Shown piece by piece: positions 7,826-16,736 of a DNA stretch of 64,000 nucleotides (its first letter is position 1; every line of letters begins with the position of its first letter). Both the position numbers and the translations under genes were made by a program. The notes beneath the pieces were generated by a model. The model did no database searches and had not been told where the DNA came from. It saw only the letters and a list, made by a program, of their open reading frames with translations. This stretch comes from CBDDFQ01 sp965227035 (GTDB lineage: Bacteria; Pseudomonadota; Gammaproteobacteria; Burkholderiales; Burkholderiaceae_C), in the NCBI GenBank assembly GCA_965227035.1, contig OZ245724.1, positions 372,001 to 436,000 of the forward strand, read 5' to 3'.

Positions 7826-8740
7826 ATGGATCAGACTCAAAGTCGGCGCACCGCCGGCGTCATCATGGCGGCTGTCGGCGCCATCGCTTTCAGCGGCAAG
7901 GCGATCATCGTGAAGCTCGCGTATAGGCATGACGTCGATGCCGTGACGCTCATCATGTATCGCATGCTTTTTGCGCTGCCGATATTTCTGGGCATGGTCT
8001 GGTGGGCCACCTACCGCAACAAGAACGGCAGACCGCCTCCGCTCAGCCGCAAGGATTGGGTCGGCACCGTGTGGATCGGGTTCACCGGCTACTACCTCTC
8101 GAGCTATCTCGATTTCGCCGGCTTGCAGTACATCACCGCGTCGCTCGAACGACTCATTCTTTACGTGGCACCCACGCTGGTCATTCTTGGCGGATGGATT
8201 TTTCTGAAGAAAAAAATCAGCCGATTGCAGGTAGTCGGCGTGGTCCTGAGCTATCTCGGAATTTCGCTGGTATTCGGACACGAGCTCACGCTCAAGGGCA
8301 GCAACACCGTGCTCGGCGCGAGCCTGGTGGCGCTCAGTGCCCTGTCGTTCGCGTTCTATCTGGTGGGCAGCGGCGAGCTGGTGAAAAGAGTCGGATCGCT
8401 TCGGCTCACCGGCATTGCGACCAGCATCGCGTGCGTGTTTTGCATCGTTCAGTTTCTGGTGTCGCGTCCGATGTCTGCCGCCATCGTGAGCGAGCCGGTG
8501 ATCTGGCTGTCGATTCTCAACGCAATTGCCTGCACGACGGTGCCGGTCCTGCTGGTGATGATGGGCATCGAGCGAATCGGCGCGAGCGCCGCGTCTCAGA
8601 TCAGCATGATCGGGCCGGTGTCGACCATCTTCATGGGCATCCTGATTCTGGGCGAGCCATTCACCGGATGGATTCTGGTGGGCACCGTGCTCGTGATGAG
8701 CGGCATTTTCGTGTTCGTGCGCGGTCGAGGCCGCGCATGA
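7826..8740 (+). CDS. EamA/DMT-superfamily membrane transporter
   Basis: A 304-residue protein with ten predicted membrane segments arranged as two EamA repeats (about residues 7-150 and 160-298), typical of drug/metabolite transporters that export amino acids, metabolites or other small molecules. The second repeat ends in GEPFTGWILVGTVLVMSGIF, a common DMT signature. The ATG at 7826 is chosen because the in-frame upstream codons lie inside the terminator. Shine-Dalgarno pairing is weak. The gene stands alone between the tctBA terminator and the convergent M48 gene. Substrate unknown. Confidence 0.85.
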   Translation: MDQTQSRRTAGVIMAAVGAIAFSGKAIIVKLAYRHDVDAVTLIMYRMLFALPIFLGMVWWATYRNKNGRPPPLSRKDWVGTVWIGFTGYYLSSYLDFAGLQYITASLERLILYVAPTLVILGGWIFLKKKISRLQVVGVVLSYLGISLVFGHELTLKGSNTVLGASLVALSALSFAFYLVGSGELVKRVGSLRLTGIATSIACVFCIVQFLVSRPMSAAIVSEPVIWLSILNAIACTTVPVLLVMMGIERIGASAASQISMIGPVSTIFMGILILGEPFTGWILVGTVLVMSGIFVFVRGRGRA

Positions 8741-8752
8741 ACGTTCGGCGCA

Positions 8753-9781
8753 CTACTTCTTGACCGGCTGCCTGGTGTTGCGAGCCGGAGCGGATTTTGC
8801 CGGCGCGATCGGTTGCGCCACAGGTGCCATCGCAGCGGCCTGAATTTGCGCCGCTTGAGTAAGTCGTTGAGCCACGGTAATCGAAGGCTGGCCCGTGAAG
8901 CCATCGAGTCGATTACCCATCGCGCCTTCGAGCTGATCGAGGCGCGTTTGCGCGGCAGGGTGGGTGCTCAGGGTAAGAGCAAAAATCGGATCCGACGGAA
9001 CGGCAGTGCGAAGTTCCTGCAGCACCCCGACCAGACCGTACGGATCGAATCCAGCGCGAGCGGCCAGCGCTACGCCGACGCGATCCGCCTCGAATTCATC
9101 GTCCTGATCGAGGCCGCGCGAATACAGATCGCGACCCAGTTGCAGCATCTGCGCCGAAATCGCACCGCCCAGGTTGTTCTTCAACTGCGATGCAGCGACC
9201 TGCGTGAGCAGCCCCGTGGCCGCGCTCTTCTGAATTGCCTTGAGGTGATGCTTCGACGTGACATGCGTCATCTCGTGCGCAAGAATGCCGGCCAGTTCCG
9301 CCTCACCACCCGCCTTGTCGACCAGGCCCTTGGTCACGAAAACGTAGCCGCCCGGTGCGGCGAACGCATTGAAGCCGTTGTCGTCGAGAACCGCGAATGT
9401 CCACGGCAGATTCGGGCGCGGAGACTGCAGGCTGATCCATCGACCGAGCTGGTTCACGTAACGTTGCAGCGCCATGTCGGGATACAGCGGTTTCGCACCC
9501 AGAAGCACGGCAGCCAGTTGACGCCCGATCTCGATTTCGCTGGGCTCGTCTATGTCCTGCACTGCCTGCGATGCCATCTGAACCATGTTGGCAATCTGAC
9601 CTGCGTTGGAGCCGCCCGGAACCAGATTGTTGTTGGTGACCGTAGGCGTCTGACCGGTTTTACCGAGGCCTTGCAGCAAGCCGCCAAGCGCGCCCAGGGC
9701 GTTGTTCTGCGCAAACGAAGTGCTGCAAGCCAGGGTCGCTGCAACCATTGCGGCAGCGATGAGTGATTTGTTGAATTTCAT
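8753..9781 (-). CDS. M48-family zinc metalloprotease, secreted
   Basis: A 342-residue periplasmic peptidase of the M48 family (HtpX/BepA/LoiP relatives). A signal peptide covers about residues 1-24, with cleavage likely after SFA. The zinc motif HEMTH lies at 169-173 and the third ligand is Glu231 in FEADRVG. Family members act in outer-membrane quality control. The C-terminal 40 residues are Ala/Pro/Gln-rich and the tail ends in basic residues; no TPR domain like that of BepA is visible. The ATG at 9781 overlaps the stop of the upstream SH3 gene by four bases (ATGA), so the two are coupled. Catalytic function is well supported; substrate is inferred only by family. Confidence 0.9.
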   Translation of the reverse strand: MKFNKSLIAAAMVAATLACSTSFAQNNALGALGGLLQGLGKTGQTPTVTNNNLVPGGSNAGQIANMVQMASQAVQDIDEPSEIEIGRQLAAVLLGAKPLYPDMALQRYVNQLGRWISLQSPRPNLPWTFAVLDDNGFNAFAAPGGYVFVTKGLVDKAGGEAELAGILAHEMTHVTSKHHLKAIQKSAATGLLTQVAASQLKNNLGGAISAQMLQLGRDLYSRGLDQDDEFEADRVGVALAARAGFDPYGLVGVLQELRTAVPSDPIFALTLSTHPAAQTRLDQLEGAMGNRLDGFTGQPSITVAQRLTQAAQIQAAAMAPVAQPIAPAKSAPARNTRQPVKK

Positions 9782-10452
9782 TGCCCCGACTCCCGTCCGA
9801 AGCTCACGCCGCCGGGGTTGTTGTTGGGCGACGCCTGTTGAGGCGCTGCGGGTGCCGGCAGCGGATCGACACTGCGCGGCGAGAGTTGCGCGATCGCTGC
9901 GAACGACTGAGCCTGCGCGGCATCGGCACGATTCGATTCCGCTGTCACGACGGCAGCCGGGTTCGGCGTCGCGCGCGCGAGTTGTTCTGCTTCGAGCCCT
10001 CGAATGCCGATGGTCGATGTCGGAAGCGATGCGGTGTTTTGTGCGCTGCCGCGATTGAAGAATCCGGTGATACCGCGCAGTGCGCCGGCCGCCGCGTTGG
10101 GGGTGCCGCTACCGGCATTGGCCGATGCGTTCGAAGATCCGGCAACGGCTATATCGAACATGTGCAGGTAGCCGGTCGCGCCTTGCGCAGTGCGAACCTG
10201 AATCCATGGACCCTGGCGCAATGGGAGCCGAGTGACGGCGGTCTGCGCGGGCAAGGAGCCAAGGCTGCGAGACGAATCGCCGGGAGCTTCGCGAAGTTCT
10301 GCCTGACGCTTGAGCATCACGCTCTCCGTTGTGGGCGATGCCTGCGCCGCTAGAGGTGCAGATGCCGATTGCGGTGCAGCTTGCGCGAGTGCGCCCACCG
10401 AAAAAGTCCCTGCCCAAAATGTCGTTGCCGAGAGCAACAAAATTCTTCTCAT
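9778..10452 (-). CDS. Secreted SH3-domain protein coupled to the M48 protease
   Basis: A 224-residue protein with a signal peptide (about 1-24, ALA-QA cleavage), one bacterial SH3-like domain (about 43-100, with the WIQVRTAQGATGYLH segment) and a long low-complexity Ala/Pro/Asn-rich tail containing GITGFFNRGSAQ. Bacterial SH3 domains often bind peptidoglycan or proteins in the periplasm. Its last codon overlaps the start of the M48 gene, suggesting a joint role in the envelope, for example as an adaptor for the protease; this is inference from position. It is divergent from the SDR gene, with a 61-base gap. Confidence 0.75.
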   Translation of the reverse strand: MRRILLLSATTFWAGTFSVGALAQAAPQSASAPLAAQASPTTESVMLKRQAELREAPGDSSRSLGSLPAQTAVTRLPLRQGPWIQVRTAQGATGYLHMFDIAVAGSSNASANAGSGTPNAAAGALRGITGFFNRGSAQNTASLPTSTIGIRGLEAEQLARATPNPAAVVTAESNRADAAQAQSFAAIAQLSPRSVDPLPAPAAPQQASPNNNPGGVSFGRESGQ

Positions 10453-10513
10453 TGATCCGTCCCTGATATTTATGATGGCTCAGTCGTATCTGATTGAAAC
10501 CTTGGAGATTGTT

Positions 10514-11278
10514 ATGGATTTGGGCATTGCGGGCAAATGGGCGCTGGTGTGTGGCGCGAGCAAAGGATTGGGTCTTGGAAGTGCGCAGGCGCTCGCTCGT
10601 GAAGGCGTGAATGTGCTGATCGTGGCGCGCGGTGCCGAGGTGCTGAATGCCGCCGCCGAAGTCCTGCGAAAGAATCATGCGGCGCAGGGCGCCGAAGTGA
10701 TCGCTCTCGCGGCAGACGTGACCACGGAAGCGGGTCGCGAAGCGATCTTTGCGATTCGCCGCGATTTCGACATCGTCATTACCAATGCCGGCGGACCTCC
10801 CGCAGGCGATTTCCGCGACTGGGATCGCGATGCCTGGGTCAAGGCGGTGGACGCGAACATGATCACGCCAATCGAATTGATCAAGGCCACCGTCGACGGA
10901 ATGGCGGCTCGTGGCTTCGGTCGAATCGTCAACATCACATCGAGTTCCGTGAAATCCCCGATAGATGTGTTGGGTCTGTCCAACGGCGCACGAAGCGGTT
11001 TGACCGGTTTTGTGGCGGGCGTGGCTCGCTCGAAGATTGCGGCGCAGGGCGTGACCATCAACAACCTGCTGCCCGGCGCATTCGACACCGATCGGCTCAA
11101 GACGGTGGTGTCCGATCCGGCAAAATCTGCGGCGCGTCTTAAGACGATTCCTGCGAATCGATTCGGAAAAGCCGCAGAGTTCGGATCGATCTGCGCATTT
11201 CTTTGCAGCGTTCACGCGGCCTACATGACCGGCCAGAACGTGCTTGCCGATGGCGGTGCCTACCCGGGTACTTACTGA
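10514..11278 (+). CDS. SDR-family oxidoreductase-like protein lacking the Tyr-x-x-x-Lys pair
   Basis: A 254-residue Rossmann-fold protein of the short-chain dehydrogenase/reductase family, annotated in relatives as 3-oxoacyl-ACP reductase-like. The cofactor motif GASKGLGLG is at 14-22 and NAG at 91-93, and the active-site serine region is ITSSSVKSP (141-149). Where the catalytic Tyr and Lys are expected (about 155 and 159) the sequence reads LGLSNGAR, so both are missing. This pattern recurs in a divergent SDR group. ATG 10514 follows GGAG with a six-base spacer; an ATG at 10472 is in frame but without a ribosome site. Substrate and even redox activity are uncertain. Confidence 0.82.
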   Translation: MDLGIAGKWALVCGASKGLGLGSAQALAREGVNVLIVARGAEVLNAAAEVLRKNHAAQGAEVIALAADVTTEAGREAIFAIRRDFDIVITNAGGPPAGDFRDWDRDAWVKAVDANMITPIELIKATVDGMAARGFGRIVNITSSSVKSPIDVLGLSNGARSGLTGFVAGVARSKIAAQGVTINNLLPGAFDTDRLKTVVSDPAKSAARLKTIPANRFGKAAEFGSICAFLCSVHAAYMTGQNVLADGGAYPGTY

Positions 11279-11297
11279 TCGTCTGTATCGATGGGCA

Positions 11298-12197
11298 TCA
11301 GCGTCGTGATCCGATGAAGATGCCAAGTGCAATCAGCACGAATGCCGCGCCGTGATACAGGTGCGGCGGCTCGCCGAGAAACGCCGCAGACAGGATCGCG
11401 GCGAACAGCGGATTCAGATTCGTGAACACGCCGGCCATGGCCGGGCCACCGCGCTGCACGCCCTGATCCCACCATTTGTACGCAATCACCGACGCACCGA
11501 TGGCGACATAGAAGATCCCTGCGACCAGCGTTCCGCTCCACTGGATATGCGCATCGGTCAACGCCCATTCGCCAGCGGTGAACACGCCTGAAAAAATCAG
11601 GCCGAAGAACATCTGCCCCATCAGGAAAAGCGACCAGTTCGATCGCAATTCTTCAGGCTCGCCCCGCTGCGATAGCCGCCAGCAATAGAACGCCCAGAAG
11701 ATGGCGGCCAGCACCATGAGGGCATCGCCGGGAACGAATGCGAACGTCGTGAAAAACGACAGCTCTGCTCGACTCAGGACCAGCAACACGCCACTCATCG
11801 ACACCAGCGCTCCGATGATTTCCAGCTTGTGCGCCTTCACCCCGTAGAAGAGCCATCCGATGATGAACATCCACATCGGAACGCTCGCGCCGACCAGCGT
11901 GGTGTTGATGGGCGACGAGGTTCTGAGAGCAAAATATTGAAGCGTGTTGTAGATGCCGACGCCGAGGAATCCGAGCAGCGCGAAACGCTTCCACGCGGGC
12001 CAAAGTGGACTGTCCTTGCGAAACACTTTTGCCGTGAACGGCAGCAGGATAAGAAACGCCAGCGACCAGCGGAGCAGGTTGAATGTCATCGGTGGGATGG
12101 TTCCCGCCACCATTCGTCCGACGATTGCGTTGCCTGCCCAGATGAGTTGTGGAACGGTCAAATAGAAAACCGCTGCGGGAGTGATTCCTCTTGTCAT
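11298..12197 (-). CDS. EamA/DMT-superfamily membrane transporter
   Basis: A 299-residue protein with ten predicted membrane segments in two EamA repeats, similar in plan to the one at 7826 but not close in sequence. The first repeat contains PPMTFNLLRWSLAFLILLPF and the second ends in LGEPPHLYHGAAFVLIALGIF. The frame is open for another 100 residues upstream, but that part overlaps the 5' end of the quinone oxidoreductase gene and reads like non-coding sequence; ATG 12197 starts right before the first membrane segment. Divergent from the oxidoreductase gene, convergent with the SDR gene. Substrate unknown. Confidence 0.82.
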   Translation of the reverse strand: MTRGITPAAVFYLTVPQLIWAGNAIVGRMVAGTIPPMTFNLLRWSLAFLILLPFTAKVFRKDSPLWPAWKRFALLGFLGVGIYNTLQYFALRTSSPINTTLVGASVPMWMFIIGWLFYGVKAHKLEIIGALVSMSGVLLVLSRAELSFFTTFAFVPGDALMVLAAIFWAFYCWRLSQRGEPEELRSNWSLFLMGQMFFGLIFSGVFTAGEWALTDAHIQWSGTLVAGIFYVAIGASVIAYKWWDQGVQRGGPAMAGVFTNLNPLFAAILSAAFLGEPPHLYHGAAFVLIALGIFIGSRR

Positions 12198-12266
12198 GCC
12201 GGCAACTGTATCGGTTTCGTGGCAGCATTCCGCCATCGTTTTCGCTAATTCAAACCAGGAGTTTTC

Positions 12267-13256
12267 ATGAGCCACACAGGAAGAGCCATCCAGATTCAAA
12301 AGCATGGCGGTCCGGAAGAGTTGAAGTTGGTAGAGGTCTCGGTTGGAGAGCCCGGTGCTGGTGAAATACGCATCCGCCATAAAGCCGTGGGACTCAACTA
12401 CATCGACGTCTATCAGCGCACCGGTCTGTACCCCAACCAGATGCCGCTGCAGTTGGGCATGGAGGGCGCCGGCATCGTCGAAGCGGTGGGCGAGGGCGTG
12501 ACGCATTTGAAGGTCGGCGATCGCGCGGCCTATGCGTGCAACCCTCCCGGCGCGTATTGCGACTTGCGAATCATGCCGGCGTTCGCGGTGTGCAAACTGC
12601 CCGACGCCATCTCGTTCGAGACCGGCGCTTCAATGATGCTGCAGGGACTCACCGCGCAGTATCTTCTGAAGAAAACTCTGCCGGTAGAAGGATTGAACAA
12701 GGGCGACTTCGTTCTGTTCCATGCAGCTGCTGGCGGCGTCGGACTCATCGCATGTCAGTGGGCGAAAGAGCTCGGTCTTCAGTTGATAGGCACTGCAGGC
12801 TCCGACGCGAAATGCAAGCTCGCTCTGGAGAACGGCGCATCGCACGCCATCAATTATTCGACCGAAGATTTCGCAGCGCAGGTGAAAGAAATCACCGGTG
12901 GCAAAGGCGTGAAGGTGGTCTACGACTCGGTAGGCAAAGACACCTGGGAAAAATCACTGGAGTGTTTGAGCAAGTTCGGTCTGATGGCGAGCTTCGGCAA
13001 TGCATCCGGCCCGGTTGCGCCATTTGCGCCTGGTGCGCTCGCAGCCAAATGCCTGTACGTGACTCGTCAAACATTGTTCGTGCACATCGCCACCCGCGAA
13101 AGCTGCCAGGCCATGGCCGACGATCTGTTCGATGTGGTGGTGCGCGGCAAAGTGAAAATTCACATCGCGCAAAGCTACAAGCTGGAAGATATCCAGCAGG
13201 CTCACATCGATCTGGAAGCGCGCAAGACGACCGGCAGCACGGTCATCACGCTCTAG
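12267..13256 (+). CDS. Zinc-independent quinone oxidoreductase (MDR family)
   Basis: A 329-residue member of the medium-chain dehydrogenase/reductase family, quinone oxidoreductase subgroup (QorA-like), which reduces quinones with NADPH in the cytoplasm. The N-terminal GroES-like domain carries the conserved AVGLNYIDVYQRTGLY segment; the nucleotide-binding fold has AAAGGVGLIACQWAK near residue 153. The structural and catalytic zinc cysteines of alcohol dehydrogenases are absent, as expected. AGGAG lies six bases before the ATG. The gene ends just before the convergent lspA gene, three bases away. Confidence 0.9.
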   Translation: MSHTGRAIQIQKHGGPEELKLVEVSVGEPGAGEIRIRHKAVGLNYIDVYQRTGLYPNQMPLQLGMEGAGIVEAVGEGVTHLKVGDRAAYACNPPGAYCDLRIMPAFAVCKLPDAISFETGASMMLQGLTAQYLLKKTLPVEGLNKGDFVLFHAAAGGVGLIACQWAKELGLQLIGTAGSDAKCKLALENGASHAINYSTEDFAAQVKEITGGKGVKVVYDSVGKDTWEKSLECLSKFGLMASFGNASGPVAPFAPGALAAKCLYVTRQTLFVHIATRESCQAMADDLFDVVVRGKVKIHIAQSYKLEDIQQAHIDLEARKTTGSTVITL

Positions 13257-13259
13257 CTT

Positions 13260-13757
13260 TTACTTGCTGCGACGAACTCGCAGCAGCTCGTCCAGGATCA
13301 GACAGATCGCGCCGAGGGAGATGGCTGCATCGGCCAGATTGAACGCTGGGAAGTGCCAGCCTGCCAAATGGAAGTCGAGGTAGTCGACTACGTAGCCGTG
13401 CATCAGGCGATCGATCACGTTGCCGACTGCACCGCCCAGAATGCAGGCGAGCGCGAACGAGAAGAGTCGTTGTGCCGAGTGGGTGCGAAGCATCCAGATG
13501 ATGAAGAGCGCGGCGACGACGCCTATGCCGGTGAAGAACCAGCGCTGCCATCCCGACGCTGCTGCGAGGAACGAGAACGCAGCGCCGCTGTTGTGCACCC
13601 GGACGATGTTGAAAAAGCTGGTCACCACGGTGCTGTCGCCCAGGTGGTAGTAACCAAGAATCAGCACTTTGATGAACTGATCGGCCAGCGCAATGATGAC
13701 CGCGAGACCGATCCAGCCCAGCATGCTGCGGCCTGCGAAGCTCGAAGACTTGGCCAT
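13260..13757 (-). CDS. lspA: Lipoprotein signal peptidase (signal peptidase II)
   Basis: A 165-residue inner-membrane aspartyl protease that cleaves the signal peptide of diacylglyceryl-prolipoproteins. Four membrane segments are visible (about 14-33, 70-90, 97-115, 136-158). The catalytic dyad is Asp116 (GNVIDR) and Asp143 (FNLADA), and the conserved HNSGAAFSFL motif is at 55-64. The start codon overlaps the ileS stop (TAATG), so lspA is translated after ileS as in many Proteobacteria. It serves the same pathway as lolA and lolB found elsewhere in this window. Confidence 0.97.
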   Translation of the reverse strand: MAKSSSFAGRSMLGWIGLAVIIALADQFIKVLILGYYHLGDSTVVTSFFNIVRVHNSGAAFSFLAAASGWQRWFFTGIGVVAALFIIWMLRTHSAQRLFSFALACILGGAVGNVIDRLMHGYVVDYLDFHLAGWHFPAFNLADAAISLGAICLILDELLRVRRSK

Positions 13758-16633
13758 TACGCAATCCTCCGCACTTCACCGCTGCCGTACAGATTGCTGG
13801 TGCATCGACCGCAAAGCGCAGGATGCGCTGGATCGATTCCGACATCCGGGCGGTAATGCCAGCATCGATCGCACTTGGTGTCGGTGCTCGGCATCGACAC
13901 CACTTCGAACTCGTTGGCCTGTTCGAGCGAAACGGCGGATGTGATCAACACGAACTTCAGATCGTCCGAAAGCGACGACAGCAATTCGTAGTCGCTCGCA
14001 TCGGCCTTGATGGCGACGTTCGTCTGCAGCGACGATCCCACCTTGCCATCGGCGCGCAGTGCTTCGATGTTCTTGTTCACCGCATCGCGGATTTCGCGGA
14101 TGCGCGACCACTTGGCGATGAGCGCTTCGTCCGGCGCATCGAACTCGGAGTAGGTCTCCAGGAAGATCGATTCGGAAGATCCCGCGAACTTCCATGCCTC
14201 TTCGGCTGTGAAGCTCAGGAACGGCGCGAACCAGCGCAGCATGGCTTGCGTGATCTTGTGCAGAACGGTTTGCGCGCTGCGACGAGCGAGAGAGCCGGGT
14301 GCAGTCGTGTAGAGCCGATCCTTGAGCACGTCCAGATAGAACGATCCCAAATCTTCGCTGCAATAAACCTGCAGTTTCGCGACCACGGGATGAAACTCGT
14401 ACACCTCGTAGTGCGCAAGGATGTCGGCCTGCAATTGCGACGCGCGGCTCAAAGCGTAGCGATCGATTTCCAGCAGGTCGGCGAATGGCACCGAGTCTTT
14501 TGCGGGATCGAAGTCGCTGGTGTTTGCCATGAGGAATCGCAGCGTGTTGCGAATTCGGCGATACGAATCGACAACACGAGCCAGGATCTTGTCGTCGATG
14601 CCCAAGTCGCCGGAGTAGTCGGTCGCTGCCACCCACAAACGGATGATTTCTGCGCCGAGCTTGTCGCTTACCTCTTGCGGCGCAACCACGTTGCCCACGC
14701 TCTTGCTCATCTTGCGGCCCTGACCATCGACAGTGAAGCCGTGGGTGAGCAATCCGCGATAGGGCGCGCGTCCGTACATGGCGCATGCGGTCAGCAGGGA
14801 AGAGTGGAACCAGCCGCGATGCTGATCGTGGCCTTCGAGGTACAGATCGGCTTCAGGGCCACTTTCATGCGCTGCACCCGCGTGCGATCCCTTGAGTACC
14901 GTGGTGTGAGTCGTGCCCGAGTCGAACCACACTTCGAGAATGTCGGTGCTCTTGGTGTAGGCCGGCGCATCGGCACCGAGGATTTCTTCGGTGGTGGTTT
15001 TGCTCCACGCCTCGATGCCGCCCTTCAGGACGATTTCGGCGGCGGTGTCGAGAATCTCGAGCGTGCGCGGATGTAGCTCGCCGGAATCCTTGTGCAGGAA
15101 TAGCGGCAATGGAACACCCCAGCTGCGTTGGCGGCTGATACACCAGTCGGGCCGATTCGCGATCATGTCGCGCAGTCGGGTGCGACCGTTTTCAGGGAAG
15201 AAGTTCGTGTCGTCGATCGCATCGAGCGCGAGCTGACGCAGCGTCTTCGGCGCTTTGTCGACCGTGAACACGCCTTCGCCTTCGTCCATTCGAACGAACC
15301 ACTGCGCCGCAGCTCGGTAGATGACCGGCGTCTTGTGGCGCCAGCAATGCGGATAGCTGTGCGTAATGGTTTCGGTCGCAAAAAGTCGATTCGCCGCTTG
15401 CAGCGTTTCGATGACTTGCGGCACCGCTTTCCAGATGTTCAATCCGCCGAAAAGCGCGAAGTCGGGCGCGTAGCTGCCGTTGCCCTGAACCGGGTTCAGG
15501 ATGTCGTCGTAAGCCAGGCCATTGGCAATGCAGGAGTTGAAGTCATCGACGCCATAAGCGGGTGACGAGTGGACGATACCGGTGCCGTCATCGGCAGTGG
15601 CGTAGTCGGCCAAGTACACCGGCGACAGGCGCTTGTAGCCGGCATCGACGTCGTACAACGGATGACGGAATTCGAGTCCGCCGAGTTTCTCGCCCTTGCA
15701 AAGCGCGACGACCGTGCCCGTGAGCTTGTAGCGCGCCATGCACTTCTCGACCAGCGACGCGGCCATCACCAGAAGTCCGCACTCGGTGTCGACCAGCGCG
15801 TATTCGAGTTCCGGGTTCAGGTTCAGCGCCTGGTTGGCGGGGATGGTCCATGCAGTCGTCGTCCAGATGACGGCGAAGGCTTGTTTGTCTAATTTTGGCA
15901 AGCCGAATGCGGCAGCCAGCTTGGCCGGATCGTTCGCTTCGAAGGCAACATCGATGGTCTGCGACTTCTTGTCGGCATATTCGATTTCGAATTCGGCCAG
16001 GGACGATCCGCAGTCGAAGCACCAGTACACCGGCTTCAAGCCGCGATACACGAAGCCGCGTTCCATCACACGCTTGAACGCGCGGATTTCGTCGGACTCG
16101 TTGGTGAAGTCCATGGTGCGATACGGATGATCCCAATCGCCCAGCACGCCGAGGCGTTTGAAGTCGGCGCGTTGAAGGCCGATCTGCTCGGTTGCGAATG
16201 CGCGGCTCTTGGCCTGCATTTCATCGCGCGGCAGATTGCGTCCAAACAGCTTTTCGATCGCGTTTTCGATCGGCAGTCCGTGGCAGTCCCAGCCAGGGAT
16301 GTAGGCCGCGTCCATGCCCTTGAGCTGGCGGGCCTTGACGATCATGTCCTTGAGGATCTTGTTGACCGCATGTCCGATGTGGATCTTGCCGTTTGCATAC
16401 GGCGGGCCGTCGTGCAGGACGAACTTGGGCGCGCCGTGGCGCGCATCGCGCAGTTTTTTGTAGATGCCCTTGTCTTCCCACTCCTTGACCCAACCCGCTT
16501 CGCGCTTGGGCAGATCGCCGCGCATCGGGAAAGGGGTGTCGGGCATATTCAGCGTGGCGCGGTATTCAGATTTTTCTGGCGCGTTCGGCTTGGCGGACTT
16601 CGGGGCTTTTTCGGTTTTGGTCTGGTCGTTCAT
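13757..16633 (-). CDS. ileS: Isoleucyl-tRNA synthetase
   Basis: A 958-residue class I aminoacyl-tRNA synthetase, charging tRNA-Ile. The HIGH motif appears as KIHIGHAVNK near residue 81 and the KMSKS motif as GRKMSKSVGN near 637. The editing CP1 domain lies between, with the WTTTAWTIPANQ segment. A C-terminal zinc-binding part shows CDRCWHY and a further CGRC pair, matching bacterial-type IleS. Full length is usual for the family. It lies between ribF (103 bases upstream) and lspA (one-base overlap), the classic ribF-ileS-lspA order. Confidence 0.98.
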   Translation of the reverse strand: MNDQTKTEKAPKSAKPNAPEKSEYRATLNMPDTPFPMRGDLPKREAGWVKEWEDKGIYKKLRDARHGAPKFVLHDGPPYANGKIHIGHAVNKILKDMIVKARQLKGMDAAYIPGWDCHGLPIENAIEKLFGRNLPRDEMQAKSRAFATEQIGLQRADFKRLGVLGDWDHPYRTMDFTNESDEIRAFKRVMERGFVYRGLKPVYWCFDCGSSLAEFEIEYADKKSQTIDVAFEANDPAKLAAAFGLPKLDKQAFAVIWTTTAWTIPANQALNLNPELEYALVDTECGLLVMAASLVEKCMARYKLTGTVVALCKGEKLGGLEFRHPLYDVDAGYKRLSPVYLADYATADDGTGIVHSSPAYGVDDFNSCIANGLAYDDILNPVQGNGSYAPDFALFGGLNIWKAVPQVIETLQAANRLFATETITHSYPHCWRHKTPVIYRAAAQWFVRMDEGEGVFTVDKAPKTLRQLALDAIDDTNFFPENGRTRLRDMIANRPDWCISRQRSWGVPLPLFLHKDSGELHPRTLEILDTAAEIVLKGGIEAWSKTTTEEILGADAPAYTKSTDILEVWFDSGTTHTTVLKGSHAGAAHESGPEADLYLEGHDQHRGWFHSSLLTACAMYGRAPYRGLLTHGFTVDGQGRKMSKSVGNVVAPQEVSDKLGAEIIRLWVAATDYSGDLGIDDKILARVVDSYRRIRNTLRFLMANTSDFDPAKDSVPFADLLEIDRYALSRASQLQADILAHYEVYEFHPVVAKLQVYCSEDLGSFYLDVLKDRLYTTAPGSLARRSAQTVLHKITQAMLRWFAPFLSFTAEEAWKFAGSSESIFLETYSEFDAPDEALIAKWSRIREIRDAVNKNIEALRADGKVGSSLQTNVAIKADASDYELLSSLSDDLKFVLITSAVSLEQANEFEVVSMPSTDTKCDRCWHYRPDVGIDPAHPALCGRCTSNLYGSGEVRRIA

Positions 16634-16736
16634 GGCAAATCAACAGCGAGGCTTCGCAAGGTCGGCCCGGGCGCAATCGGTGAAAGATGAGTCGAAGCGT
16701 CTGCGCGCGGGAATTGAGGGAGATGACGTGCGAGCT

